Positions 8,606-16,738 of a stretch of DNA of 39,359 nucleotides are shown in pieces; positions within the stretch are counted from its first letter, which is position 1; every line of letters starts with the position of its first letter. The DNA comes from CAYXRK01 sp964467615. Lineage in GTDB: Bacteria; Hydrogenedentota; Hydrogenedentia; Hydrogenedentales; GCA-2746185. The stretch covers positions 1 through 39,359 of the forward strand of contig CAYXRK010000018.1 in NCBI GenBank assembly GCA_964467615.1, in the 5' to 3' direction. Both the position numbers and the translations under genes were made by a program. Under the pieces are notes generated by a model. The model was given only the letters and a program-made list of their open reading frames with translations, searched no databases and had not been told where the DNA came from.

Positions 8606-10072
8606 ATGAAAACCAAACGAATCCCGCTGCGCGTCGCGGTCGTGGCCTTAGTGGCCGTTGCCGCGATTGCCGCGTTCGGCGGCTTGCGCGTCGCGGTATC
8701 CGCCGATACGCCCGAAGGCATCGCTGCGCTCGAGGCCCAAGGCAAGGCCTTCGCCTCGGTGGCGAAGACCGCGTCCCCGGCGGTCGTCAATATCCAGGTC
8801 AAGAAAACCGTCAAGCACGCTTCGCGCGAAATGCGCGCGCCGTTTGGCAACGAGGATTTTCTACGCCGTTTCTTTCCGAACCTGCCCGATTTCCAGCAGA
8901 TGCCCGAACAGCCCTTCGAGATGCAAGGCCAAGGTTCCGGGTTCATCTACTCTCCCGATGGTTACATCATGACGAACAACCACGTCGTGGGCGATGCCGA
9001 CGAAGTAATGGTCTCCCTGGCGGACGGCCGCGAGTTCGAAGCGAAGGTGGTCGGCGCGGACAAAGATTCCGACGTAGCCGTGATCAAGATCGACGGCGAC
9101 AATCTGCCGTTCCTCGAGTTCGCCGACAGCGACGCGATCGAAGTCGGCCAATGGGTCGTGGCGATCGGCAGCCCCTTCGGATTTCAGCACACAGTCACGG
9201 CAGGAATCGTCAGCGCCACTGGACGCTCGGGCCTGCGCATAGCCGAGTTCGAGGATTTCATCCAAACCGACGCGGCAATTAACCCCGGCAATTCGGGTGG
9301 CCCGCTGCTCGATCTCTACGGCCGCGCGATCGGCATGAACACCGCCATCGCCAGCCGCACCGGACAATTCAACGGCATCGGCCTAGCTATTCCAATCAAC
9401 ATGGCAAAATGGGTCCGCGACCAACTCGTCGACGGCGGCAAAGTCACGCGCGGCTACCTGGGCGTGTACATGCAACCGATTACGCCGGACCTCGCCGAAG
9501 GCTTCGGCCTCGACAAGGACACGCACGGCGTGGTCGTCGAGAGCGCTATGGAAGACTCCCCCGCGGCCAATGCCGGCATCGAGCGGGGCGACGTCATCAC
9601 GAAGATGGACGGCCGCACCATCGACGAAATGGGCGCGTTCCGCAATCACATCGCGATGCTGAAACCGGGCGACCGCGTCAGCCTCGAAGTAATGCGCGGC
9701 AACGACTCCAAGACGTTTGACATCGCCATTGCCGAGCGCGACAACGAGAAGCTAGCGCGCAACATGCCGGGCGCCCCGGCGCCCCAGTTGGAAGAACTCG
9801 GCATGAGCGTTCAGGAACTCACGCCCGACATCGCCGGCCAGATGGGTTTCGAGGACAAGCAAGGTGTCATCGTGACCGGCGTGGAACCCGGTAGCCCGGC
9901 GTACGACGCGGGCATCCGCCCCGGCAACCTGATCGAAGAGGTCAATCGCCAAGCGGTGAAGACCACCGAGGGATTTATGAACGCCGTGAAGTCCTCGCCC
10001 GCGGGCAAGCCCGTTCTGATGCTCGTGAACGACGATCGGCAATCCCGGTTCGTCGCGGTGAAGACCAAATAA
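8606..10072 (+). CDS. degP: DegP/HtrA-type periplasmic serine protease with two PDZ domains
   Basis: A 488-residue protein with a signal peptide (residues 1-33). The trypsin-like domain carries the full triad: His126 in TNNHVVGD, Asp156 in KDSDVAVIK, Ser230 in NPGNSGGPLL. Two PDZ domains follow: the first around 275-375 (RGYLGVYMQPI, AGIERGDVITKMDGRTI), the second around 395-485 (EDKQGVIVTGVEPGSPAYDA, RPGNLIEEVNRQ). This is the layout of DegP/DegQ/MucD, which degrade or refold damaged envelope proteins. AAAGGAG lies 8 bases before the ATG. The sigma-54-like promoter is unusual, since DegP is more often under sigma-E or a two-component system. The exact orthologue (DegP, DegQ or MucD) cannot be fixed from sequence alone. 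Confidence 0.93.
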   Translation: MKTKRIPLRVAVVALVAVAAIAAFGGLRVAVSADTPEGIAALEAQGKAFASVAKTASPAVVNIQVKKTVKHASREMRAPFGNEDFLRRFFPNLPDFQQMPEQPFEMQGQGSGFIYSPDGYIMTNNHVVGDADEVMVSLADGREFEAKVVGADKDSDVAVIKIDGDNLPFLEFADSDAIEVGQWVVAIGSPFGFQHTVTAGIVSATGRSGLRIAEFEDFIQTDAAINPGNSGGPLLDLYGRAIGMNTAIASRTGQFNGIGLAIPINMAKWVRDQLVDGGKVTRGYLGVYMQPITPDLAEGFGLDKDTHGVVVESAMEDSPAANAGIERGDVITKMDGRTIDEMGAFRNHIAMLKPGDRVSLEVMRGNDSKTFDIAIAERDNEKLARNMPGAPAPQLEELGMSVQELTPDIAGQMGFEDKQGVIVTGVEPGSPAYDAGIRPGNLIEEVNRQAVKTTEGFMNAVKSSPAGKPVLMLVNDDRQSRFVAVKTK

Positions 10073-10094
10073 GTATTCCTACCCTCCCGCAAAA

Positions 10095-10146
10095 GCGGCC
10101 GCCGCGCTTCCCTCCCAGCCAGTCGCGGCGGCCGCACCCCTTTTTT
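10095..10146. terminator. Intrinsic terminator between htrA-like gene and HD gene
   Basis: Perfect 12-bp stem: GCGGCCGCCGCG (10095-10106) pairs with CGCGGCGGCCGC (10124-10135), then ACCCC and six T (10141-10146). It lies just after the htrA-like stop and before the stop of the convergent HD gene. The adjacent CCCC-TTTTTT-GGGG could also serve the minus strand. Confidence 0.75.
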
Positions 10147-10151
10147 GGGGG

Positions 10152-10721
10152 TCAGAACCCCAACTCGCCGCGGATGCCTTGCATCGCAGCGATGACGAGT
10201 GCGATGTGCTCGCTCTCGTCCACACCAAGTTCCTGAATGCCGAGGCGGATGTCCTCGCGGCTGACGTTTCGCGCAAACGCCTTGTCCTTTAGTTTCTTGC
10301 GCACCGAACTCGGCTCGAGGCCGTCCAATTTGTTGGGCCGGACGTAGCCGATGGCGGTGATGATTCCGCAGAGTTCGTCCACCGCGAATAATGTCTTGGC
10401 CAATCGCGTGGTGCGCGGGTGTTTCGTAAACGGCGCATGGCCAAGGATCGCGTCACTGAGATCTTCGGGGTATCCGCGTTCGCGCAGGATGGCCACACCC
10501 GTCCACGGATGCCCCGCCTCATCCAAATTCGGGTTCGGCCAGCGCTCGTAGTCGAAGTCGTGCAACAAACCCGCCGCTCCCCAGAGCTCCTCGTCTTCGC
10601 CAAACGCCCGCGCATACGCCCGCATCGCCGCCTCGACCGCGAGCATGTGCTTGAGGAGGCTCTCGGATTGTGTAAATTCCTTCAGCAACGCGAGCGCGTC
10701 GTCACGAGAAATCGCGGCCAT
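10152..10721 (-). CDS. HD-domain phosphohydrolase-like protein
   Basis: A 189-residue cytoplasmic protein. The start is ATG 10721, five bases after GGAG. His25 (LKHMLAVEAAM), His54-Asp55 in GLLHDFDYERWPN, HPWTGVAIL and a later Asp in AVDELCGIITA are the usual metal-binding positions of small HD proteins of the kind often annotated as hydrolases. The C-terminus (FARNVSREDIRLGIQELG) is also typical of this subgroup. Substrate is unknown; nucleotides are common for the fold. Upstream is a copy of the GC-rich repeat, then korB. Confidence 0.8.
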   Translation of the reverse strand: MAAISRDDALALLKEFTQSESLLKHMLAVEAAMRAYARAFGEDEELWGAAGLLHDFDYERWPNPNLDEAGHPWTGVAILRERGYPEDLSDAILGHAPFTKHPRTTRLAKTLFAVDELCGIITAIGYVRPNKLDGLEPSSVRKKLKDKAFARNVSREDIRLGIQELGVDESEHIALVIAAMQGIRGELGF

Positions 10722-10810
10722 CGGATCTCCATGCAAAAAAAGTCCCGCGCAGTCTCGCCCAAACCGACCACGCCCCAGGAGAAGGGGAGGGCGAGGCTCC
10801 CGCCGAGCCA

Positions 10811-10855
10811 GCAATCCCCCTCCTTTGGTTTAAGGGAGGGGGCAGGGGGAGGGTT
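10811..10855. repeat. Third copy of the GC-rich hairpin repeat
   Basis: Nearly the same sequence as 4947-4994, in the same orientation, including the leading CCAGCAATCCCCCTCC. It fills most of the gap between korB (stop 10864) and the HD gene. Confidence 0.8.
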
Positions 10856-10863
10856 CGCACCGC

Positions 10864-11946
10864 CTACGCGAACGAGGCCATCAGTTCCTTGAACGCGTCG
10901 TTCGAGGGTCGGATCGCTGAGTCCGGCAAGTGCGCGAGCGGTCCGTCGACAATGTTCATCTGCGCGGCGAACGGCTTCGAACTCTCGTCGCAATAGATCA
11001 GCCCGGTATGAAAGTGCTGGTCGCGGGCGGCTTCGTAGAGAATCGTCAACGCGCCGATTTTGTCCGTCGGATCATAGTCGCGGTTGAGTTTTTTCAGCGT
11101 GATTATCGACCCGTCGTGCATCGTGACGGTCCTGACTTCGCCCGGCTTGTAGTCGACGACGATGGGGTCGTGATGAGGAATGAAATCAATCTCGTGCAGC
11201 GGGTCCTCGTGCTCGCGGGCGTACGTGACGCTCTTGGTCGAGCCTTCGTGGTTGTTGAACGTGACGCAGGGGGACACGATGTCCAACACGGCGGTGCCGT
11301 TGTGCGACACGGCGGCTTCGATGAGCGCCTTGACCTGTTTCGTGTCGCCCGAGAATGAACGCGCGACGAACTTGCAGCCCATCTGGATCGCCAGCGAGCA
11401 AATGTCCACGGGCTGCTGCTGGTTCACGAGCTTGCCGCCCTTTTTGATGGAGCCGACGTCGGCCGTGGCGGAGAATTGTCCCTTGGTCAGGCCGTAACAG
11501 CCGTTGTTCTCGATGATGTAAACGATGCGCGTATTTCGCCGCACCATGTGCAGGAAATTGCCCAGGCCAATCGAAGCTGTATCGCCGTCGCCGCTGACGC
11601 CGATGCTGAGAAGCGTGCGGTTGGCGAGTTGCGATCCGGTGGCGATGCTGCTCATGCGCCCATGCACCGCGTTGATACCGTGCGCCTGGTTCAAGAAGTA
11701 GTTGGTCGTCTTGCTCGAGCAACCGATGCCGCTCAACTTCGCCACTTGCGAGGGATCGATTCCGAGTTCGTGGCACGCCTTGACGACGCTGCTCGTGATG
11801 GCGTCGTGGCCGCAGCCGGCGCACAGCGTCGATTCCGCGCCTTTGTAGTCGGCCAATAGCAGGCCAATTCGGTTCGTCTTGTTTGGTTGTCGCTCCTCCG
11901 GGGCTTCGGGAAGGGCGAATGCGGTGGCGGTGGCGGGGGGAGTCAT
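10864..11946 (-). CDS. korB: 2-oxoacid:ferredoxin oxidoreductase, beta subunit
   Basis: A 360-residue subunit that binds thiamine diphosphate and passes electrons to ferredoxin. Cys42 and Cys45 in TLCAGCGHDAI start the cluster-ligand set, and GDGDTASIGLGN (about 119-130) with ENNGCYGLTKGQ (146-156) is the ThDP/Mg motif. Length and motifs fit KorB-type 2-oxoglutarate oxidoreductases; the IGCSSKT and HGR segments are also conserved. The gene follows korA by 30 bases and is surely co-transcribed. A GC-rich hairpin repeat separates it from the HD gene. Use of pyruvate or another 2-oxoacid is possible, but the fused gamma-alpha partner favours 2-oxoglutarate-type enzymes. Confidence 0.9.
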   Translation of the reverse strand: MTPPATATAFALPEAPEERQPNKTNRIGLLLADYKGAESTLCAGCGHDAITSSVVKACHELGIDPSQVAKLSGIGCSSKTTNYFLNQAHGINAVHGRMSSIATGSQLANRTLLSIGVSGDGDTASIGLGNFLHMVRRNTRIVYIIENNGCYGLTKGQFSATADVGSIKKGGKLVNQQQPVDICSLAIQMGCKFVARSFSGDTKQVKALIEAAVSHNGTAVLDIVSPCVTFNNHEGSTKSVTYAREHEDPLHEIDFIPHHDPIVVDYKPGEVRTVTMHDGSIITLKKLNRDYDPTDKIGALTILYEAARDQHFHTGLIYCDESSKPFAAQMNIVDGPLAHLPDSAIRPSNDAFKELMASFA

Positions 11947-11976
11947 TGAGCAGTTACCTTTTCGCGTCTGTCGCGT

Positions 11977-13818
11977 TCAACCTTCTTGCGCGAGAATTTG
12001 ATCGATGATCGTCTGCGCGTAGATGGGCATTCCATCGTAGTGCCGGACGCTCCGAACCTTCGGCGCGAGCTCCGGCAACTCGCCCCGGAGCACCGTCGCC
12101 ATCTGGGCGTCGCGGTTCTGATCGATGACGTATATCACGGAATGGTCTTCGATGAACTGGCGGACGGCGGGATGAAACGGCAGCGCGCGCATCCGAAGAT
12201 ACGAGGGCGAGAACTCCCGCTCGGTCCGCAACAAATGCAATGCTTCGCGCACGGCCGGTTCGGTCGAACCATACGCGATGACGCCCACGCGCGCGCCCTC
12301 GACCCGTTCCACGATCGGCGGAGGCGTCATCGTGCGCGCCGTTTCAAATTTCTTGGCGAGGCGATCAATGTTCGCCTTCCAATCTTGCGGGCGCTCGGAA
12401 TACCCGGCCGACGCCGTATGCCCGGTCCCTCGGGTGAAAAAGGCCGCTTTCGGGTGCGCCGTGCCGGGCAGCGTCCGGTAGGGAATGCCGTCGCCGTCGA
12501 TGTCCGCATAGCGATTGAACTCGCCGCGCCGCTCGAGTTCGTCTTTGTTCAGCACCTTGCCGCGACGAATCGGTTTGGACGGGGGATCGAAGGGATCGGC
12601 CATCCATTTATTCATCCCAAGATCGAGATCGGACATGACGAAGACGAGAGTCTGGAGTTCCTGCGCCAGGTCGAGCGCTTCCATCGCGAACTCGTAGCAT
12701 TCGCGCATGGTGCCGGGAATCAGCAAAACGTGTTTGCAGTCGCCGTGCGAAAGCATGTACGCCTTCATGATGTCGCCCTGGGCGGTGCGCGTCGGAAGAC
12801 CCGTGCTCGGGCCCATGCGTTGAATGTCGACTATCACCGCGGGGACCTCCGCGAAGTACGACAAGCCCGCCATTTCCGACATAAGCGATATGCCCGGTCC
12901 CGACGTCGCCGTGAACGAACGCGCGCCTGTCCATCCCGCGCCCAGCACCATGCCAATCGAGGCGATTTCATCCTCCGCCTGCACGATGGCATAGGTCGCC
13001 TGGCCCGTCACTGGGTCGTGCCGGAACTTGGCCATGTAGTCGGTGAGGTACTCGCACACGCTGCTGCTCGGCGTGATCGGATACCACGCGACGACCGTTG
13101 CGCCACCCATCAACATCCCCATCGCAATGGCCTCGTTGCCCTCGATGATGACTTTGCCCTTGGCGGCCTCGCGCCGCTCGAACCGCACGCGGAACTGTTC
13201 GTCCAGGTTTTCACTCGCCCAAGCGTAGCCCGCCTGCGCCGCGTCCTGGTTCATTTTCGCGGCCTTGGGCTTCGTGCCGAATTGCTGGTCAATCGCCTCG
13301 AGCACGGCGTCCATCTCGATACCCAACATCCGTGCGAGCACGCCTACATAGATGACGTTAACAATTTTTTTCCGAAGCCGCGTGTTGTCGCTGACTTGGG
13401 TGACGAGCTTGTTGAACGGGACGGTAAAGACTTCGAGGTCGTCGCGCGTCACAAAACGTTTGAGAGAGTCGTTCAAAACGACCGTGGCGCCGGAACGCAA
13501 GCTCGATAAGTCTTCCTCGGCGGTCGAGTCGTTCATGCAAACCATGACGTCGATGTCCGTGCGTTCGCGGGCGCCCAGCCATCCTTCTTCGCTCGCGCGG
13601 ATGATGAACCACGTGGGCAGGCCTTCGATGTTCGACGGAAAAAGGTTCTTGCCCGCGACGGGAATTCCCATGGCAAATATCGAACGCAATAGGATCAGGT
13701 TCGCCGATTGGCTCCCCGATCCGTTCTTCGTGGCTACGTTGAGGACGACGTTATTCACCGTCGTCCGCCTGCCCGTGCCTATCGTGTTATATTCAGCCAC
13801 GGATACCGCTGGCGTCAT
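11977..13818 (-). CDS. korA: 2-oxoacid:ferredoxin oxidoreductase, fused gamma-alpha subunit
   Basis: A 613-residue protein. Residues about 20-200 form the gamma domain (VLNVATKNGSGSQSANLILL, FPSNIEGLPTWFIIRASEEG); from about 225 comes the alpha domain (AMGMLMGGATVVAWYPITPS, TATSGPGISLMSEMAG, DIQRMGPSTGLPTR), followed by the C-terminal transketolase-like domain. With korB it would interconvert 2-oxoglutarate and succinyl-CoA using ferredoxin, as in an anaerobic-type or reductive TCA step. The ATG at 13818 has GGAG eight bases upstream. It is the first gene of the korAB operon and is divergent from the R2lox gene. No separate delta ferredoxin subunit is present. Confidence 0.9.
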   Translation of the reverse strand: MTPAVSVAEYNTIGTGRRTTVNNVVLNVATKNGSGSQSANLILLRSIFAMGIPVAGKNLFPSNIEGLPTWFIIRASEEGWLGARERTDIDVMVCMNDSTAEEDLSSLRSGATVVLNDSLKRFVTRDDLEVFTVPFNKLVTQVSDNTRLRKKIVNVIYVGVLARMLGIEMDAVLEAIDQQFGTKPKAAKMNQDAAQAGYAWASENLDEQFRVRFERREAAKGKVIIEGNEAIAMGMLMGGATVVAWYPITPSSSVCEYLTDYMAKFRHDPVTGQATYAIVQAEDEIASIGMVLGAGWTGARSFTATSGPGISLMSEMAGLSYFAEVPAVIVDIQRMGPSTGLPTRTAQGDIMKAYMLSHGDCKHVLLIPGTMRECYEFAMEALDLAQELQTLVFVMSDLDLGMNKWMADPFDPPSKPIRRGKVLNKDELERRGEFNRYADIDGDGIPYRTLPGTAHPKAAFFTRGTGHTASAGYSERPQDWKANIDRLAKKFETARTMTPPPIVERVEGARVGVIAYGSTEPAVREALHLLRTEREFSPSYLRMRALPFHPAVRQFIEDHSVIYVIDQNRDAQMATVLRGELPELAPKVRSVRHYDGMPIYAQTIIDQILAQEG

Positions 13819-14226
13819 GCTACTGCTCCGATTGCCCCCTCTGGGCCCCTTGGCGATCCGCTTCCCCCGTAGCCATCCGCGAGGCTGTCTCGTCTAGAAG
13901 CGGTAAGTAAATTAGAGAACTATAGTACGTCGATAAGTAATGCGGCCCACCAAACCGCGACCTGGCAAACGGCGCTTCACGATACTCCCCCGCCCCGATT
14001 CGTTCAACGCTGCCGTTCCCCCGGGTCAAACACCGAGCACTCCTGCAAAGTTTACCAGATTTCGAGCCTCGGCTGCGAGTCCATATCCGAAGCGGTGTTT
14101 CAGGGCCGCGATCCGTGACAAGCGCGGGGCATCTGGCACGATTCGAATTCGCTGTGTAGGCTTGGGTACCCTTAGCGCCGGGAGTCAAGGATAGTCACTG
14201 TAAACAAGAGCAGGGAGGATCGCATC
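13819..14226. other. 408-bp divergent spacer between korA and the R2lox gene
   Basis: No convincing gene on either strand. It must hold both promoters. A TATAGT lies at 13924-13919 on the minus strand but lacks a good -35. A TGGCACG at 14135 has no correctly spaced GC partner. Nothing else recognised. Confidence 0.5.
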
Positions 14227-15144
14227 ATGGCAGTGCTCGATCGGCGCGTCGCACACGAACAGTTCGCATCAACCACGCGGGGCCTCAGGCGTGAAATGCC
14301 TCCGATGGTGCTCTTCGAAAAAGCCAAGCGGCTTGGCATTTGGAACCCCGCCGACATCGATTTCTCTCAGGACGTGAAGGACTGGCACAGCCTGACGGAC
14401 GATCAGCGCGACTATGTGCTCTACCTCACCTCACAGTTTCAGGCCGGCGAGGAGGCCGTCACGCTGGATTTGCTACCCCTCATCAACGTCATCGCGCGCG
14501 AAGGCCGCATCGAGGAAGAAATGTTCCTCACGACGTTCCTGTGGGAAGAGGCCAAGCACTTGGACTTCTTCAATCGGTTTCTCACCGCCATCGACGCTCC
14601 GGTCGATCTCAATGAATACCACAATCCGTGCTACTCGCGCGTGTTTTACGAAATTCTGCCCGAACGCCTCCTTGCGCTCCAGGAAGACCCCTCGCGCGAG
14701 AACATGGTCCGCGCGGCGACCACGTACAACCTTGCGATCGAAGGCATCATGGCCGAAACCGGCTATTACTTGTGGTACTCGATCATGGACGCCAAGAACA
14801 TCTTCCCCGGCGCCAAGCAGGGAATTCGCAACATCCAACTCGACGAGTCGCGCCACATCGCCTACGGCGTCTTCCTCATCTCGCGCCTCATGGCCGAAGA
14901 TCAATCGCTCTGGCACATCGTCGAAGAAGTGATGCAGGAGATGCTCGAGGCGGCGCAGACCATGACGACGCAGGCCCTCGAGAAGTACGAAACCCACCCC
15001 TTCGGATTCGACCCCACCGACGTCACGAACTTCTCCGCCGCCCAGTGCAAAAAGCGGCTCGCCCGCATCGAAAAGGCCCGCGGAAGGTCGCTCGAGGAAA
15101 TCTACAAAGTCACTAATCTCATCATCGAGGAAGGCGACGCGTAA
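14227..15144 (+). CDS. R2-like ligand-binding oxidase (R2lox), Mn/Fe ferritin-like protein
   Basis: A 305-residue protein of the ribonucleotide-reductase R2 fold. All metal ligands are visible: Glu75 (QAGEEAVT), Glu108 and His111 (WEEAKHLDFF), Glu172 (YNLAIEGI), Glu207 and His210 (LDESRHIAYG), plus Glu at AETGYY. Val78 and Tyr167 stand at the positions that form the ether cross-link in the Mycobacterium tuberculosis R2lox (Val71 and Tyr162), with constant offsets to the ligands. R2lox proteins assemble a Mn/Fe site, bind a fatty-acid-like ligand and oxidise an unknown substrate; they are not RNR subunits. No RNR large subunit is nearby. AGGGAGGAT sits a few bases ahead of the ATG. Confidence 0.88.
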   Translation: MAVLDRRVAHEQFASTTRGLRREMPPMVLFEKAKRLGIWNPADIDFSQDVKDWHSLTDDQRDYVLYLTSQFQAGEEAVTLDLLPLINVIAREGRIEEEMFLTTFLWEEAKHLDFFNRFLTAIDAPVDLNEYHNPCYSRVFYEILPERLLALQEDPSRENMVRAATTYNLAIEGIMAETGYYLWYSIMDAKNIFPGAKQGIRNIQLDESRHIAYGVFLISRLMAEDQSLWHIVEEVMQEMLEAAQTMTTQALEKYETHPFGFDPTDVTNFSAAQCKKRLARIEKARGRSLEEIYKVTNLIIEEGDA

Positions 15145-15774
15145 TCCTCGGACAACGCTGGCCGAGGAAATGCTAAAATAGCGCGAGACACGGCGCAAGC
15201 CGCTGTGCTCGACCACCTCATGGGGATTGGCGGGTGGATTGCCGGGAATCCGGTGGTCGCCGCGCGCATTTCGGTGGAGTTTCGGCGGCCTATCCCGCTC
15301 TGCGAGGTGACTACGGGGGAGTCCTGGCCTCTCAGTCCCCTCTAATCACTTCTCATCACCCTCCCGTCGCCTCCCGTCCGTTTTGGATCCCCTCTGATCC
15401 CCCTCTCAGACGCCTCCCAATACGAACCGTGTCGACCTAAACTTTGGAGAGCGATGACTTCTGGTTGCGGCGGCACTTGTGTGTCACAGAAGACTAACAC
15501 CTGCCAGTTTTTTGCTAATAAGGTTTCGTTTGGTAGACGAGAGAGGCGTTTTTTAGAGGATTTATTGAAAAATAAATACGCATAGTGCTTCTTCTGTCAC
15601 CGTTACACATCCTGGATCTCATTGGCATGCTTTCTGCGCTGTTCTCAAGTGCTGCGAGGAGAAATTCGCGGCTTGGCCGGTGCGCCACGGACGGCACGCC
15701 CACCAAAAACGGTCATGCGGATCGCGTCGTGGGATGTTGGGTGGACGCGAGAAACTAAACGGAGGTTGAGGACG
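15145..15774. other. 630-bp spacer between R2lox and the PEP-CTERM gene
   Basis: No credible gene. Just after the R2lox stop there is a 7-bp hairpin (TCCTCGG 15145-15151 with CCGAGGA 15162-15168) without a T-run. From 15500 to 15580 the DNA is AT-rich, unlike its surroundings. An inverted pair ACAGAAGA (15486-15493) and TCTTCTGT (15590-15597) precedes the sigma-54-like site at 15623 and could be an activator site. Confidence 0.5.
15623..15638 (+). promoter_or_regulatory. Sigma-54-like promoter of the PEP-CTERM gene
   Basis: TGGCATG at 15623-15629, four bases, CTGCG at 15634-15638. GG and GC are 12 bases apart as required. Transcription would start near 15649, leaving a leader of about 125 bases. 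In several bacteria PEP-CTERM genes are under sigma-54 and the PrsK/PrsR regulators, which fits. Confidence 0.5.
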
Positions 15775-16503
15775 ATGCGTAAGACTGGGTGGTTTTTGGC
15801 GGTGGCGGCGATATTTTCGATACCTGCTGTCGCAACAACCGTGGCGGATCCCTGGAATCCGGGGAACCCAAACGACGAAATGAATTTGTACGAGATTTAC
15901 AACGCGGTCTACGGGACAGATTTTACCAGCACGAATGGCGCGACCGGCCCGAGCAGCACAGGCGGCATGGACGATCTGCTTGTCCCAGAGATCGGCGTAT
16001 TCTTTGGCGAAGGCGCGGTGGTGGAATTCGAGGCCCGCTACGCCGGCTACACGCAGCGCTTCGGCTACTACACGGATCCGGATGGGACGCCGGTGCTGAC
16101 GCCTTTGTTTGACGTGATTGCGGGCGTTCACCTCCCAGGTGATACAGGCGCGCCCGATCCGGCGCTCATCGACGGCAGCGCGTTCCCAATCGGTTTCTAC
16201 GACAATGCTCCGATCGGGGGTTCGAATACGTGGATGTCGCAGGATTTTCGTAACTCCGACGGGCTGGATCACATGGTCGCCTTCTGGGCCACCAACGAGG
16301 ACGGCAGCACTAGCACGAACACGTTTATCATCGCCTTCGAAGACCGCCGAAACCTGGGCGACGTTGACTACAACGACCTCGTCGTTGAGGTGACCGTTCG
16401 CGGCACGCCGACGTTCACGCCTCCAGTTCCCGAGCCGGCCTCGGCAGCGTTGTTGCTGATTGGCTTGTCCGGCTTGGCCCTTCGCCGTAGGTTCCAGGCG
16501 TAG
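15775..16503 (+). CDS. Secreted PEP-CTERM protein with a DUF4114-like domain
   Basis: A 242-residue exported protein. The ATG at 15775 has GGAGG nine bases upstream and opens a signal peptide (MRKTGWFLAVAAIFSIPAVA). The central and C-terminal part, ending VAFWATNEDGSTS ... IAFEDRRNLGDVDYNDLVVE, matches the DUF4114 pattern, whose acidic DxDYND loop suggests calcium binding. The last 25 residues are a PEP-CTERM sorting signal: PVPEPASAALLLIG, a membrane stretch, then RRR. Such proteins are cut and anchored or released by exosortase, usually with surface polysaccharide. No exosortase gene is in the window. A strong terminator follows. Confidence 0.88.
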   Translation: MRKTGWFLAVAAIFSIPAVATTVADPWNPGNPNDEMNLYEIYNAVYGTDFTSTNGATGPSSTGGMDDLLVPEIGVFFGEGAVVEFEARYAGYTQRFGYYTDPDGTPVLTPLFDVIAGVHLPGDTGAPDPALIDGSAFPIGFYDNAPIGGSNTWMSQDFRNSDGLDHMVAFWATNEDGSTSTNTFIIAFEDRRNLGDVDYNDLVVEVTVRGTPTFTPPVPEPASAALLLIGLSGLALRRRFQA

Positions 16504-16553
16504 GAATCAACACAGCTACTGCATCGTCCCTACGATTCCTCTTAGCGTTAATT

Positions 16554-16590
16554 GGCGCCGGTCCCCCACGACCGGCGCCGTTTTCTTTTC
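16554..16590 (+). terminator. Intrinsic terminator after the PEP-CTERM gene
   Basis: Perfect 10-bp stem GGCGCCGGTC (16554-16563) / GACCGGCGCC (16570-16579) with loop CCCCAC, then G and TTTTCTTTTC. This is the clearest terminator in the window. Confidence 0.9.
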
Positions 16591-16738
16591 TACCCCGAGA
16601 TCCGACCGCGCCGGCCTGGCTTCGTGTCAATTGTTGCCGAGTCGCAAATCGGTAGGCGGTGTCGTTGACAATTGATCGTTTAGGCCAAACCGGGTATCGT
16701 TCAGGAAAAGCGACGTGATTTGCTCAGGAGACCACGAA

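Noticed and set aside
11986..13509. Plus-strand open frame of 507 codons
   Set aside because: Antisense to korA; arginine- and histidine-rich shadow typical of GC-rich DNA, no family features.
14135..14152. Sigma-54 site ahead of the R2lox gene
   Set aside because: TGGCACG is present but the GC partner is not at the required distance.
14227..15144. Ribonucleotide reductase small subunit (nrdB)
   Set aside because: The Val/Tyr cross-link pair, length and lack of a large-subunit gene point to R2lox.
15234..15440. Small plus-strand frame in the spacer after R2lox
   Set aside because: No ribosome-binding site, composition and sequence unlike protein.
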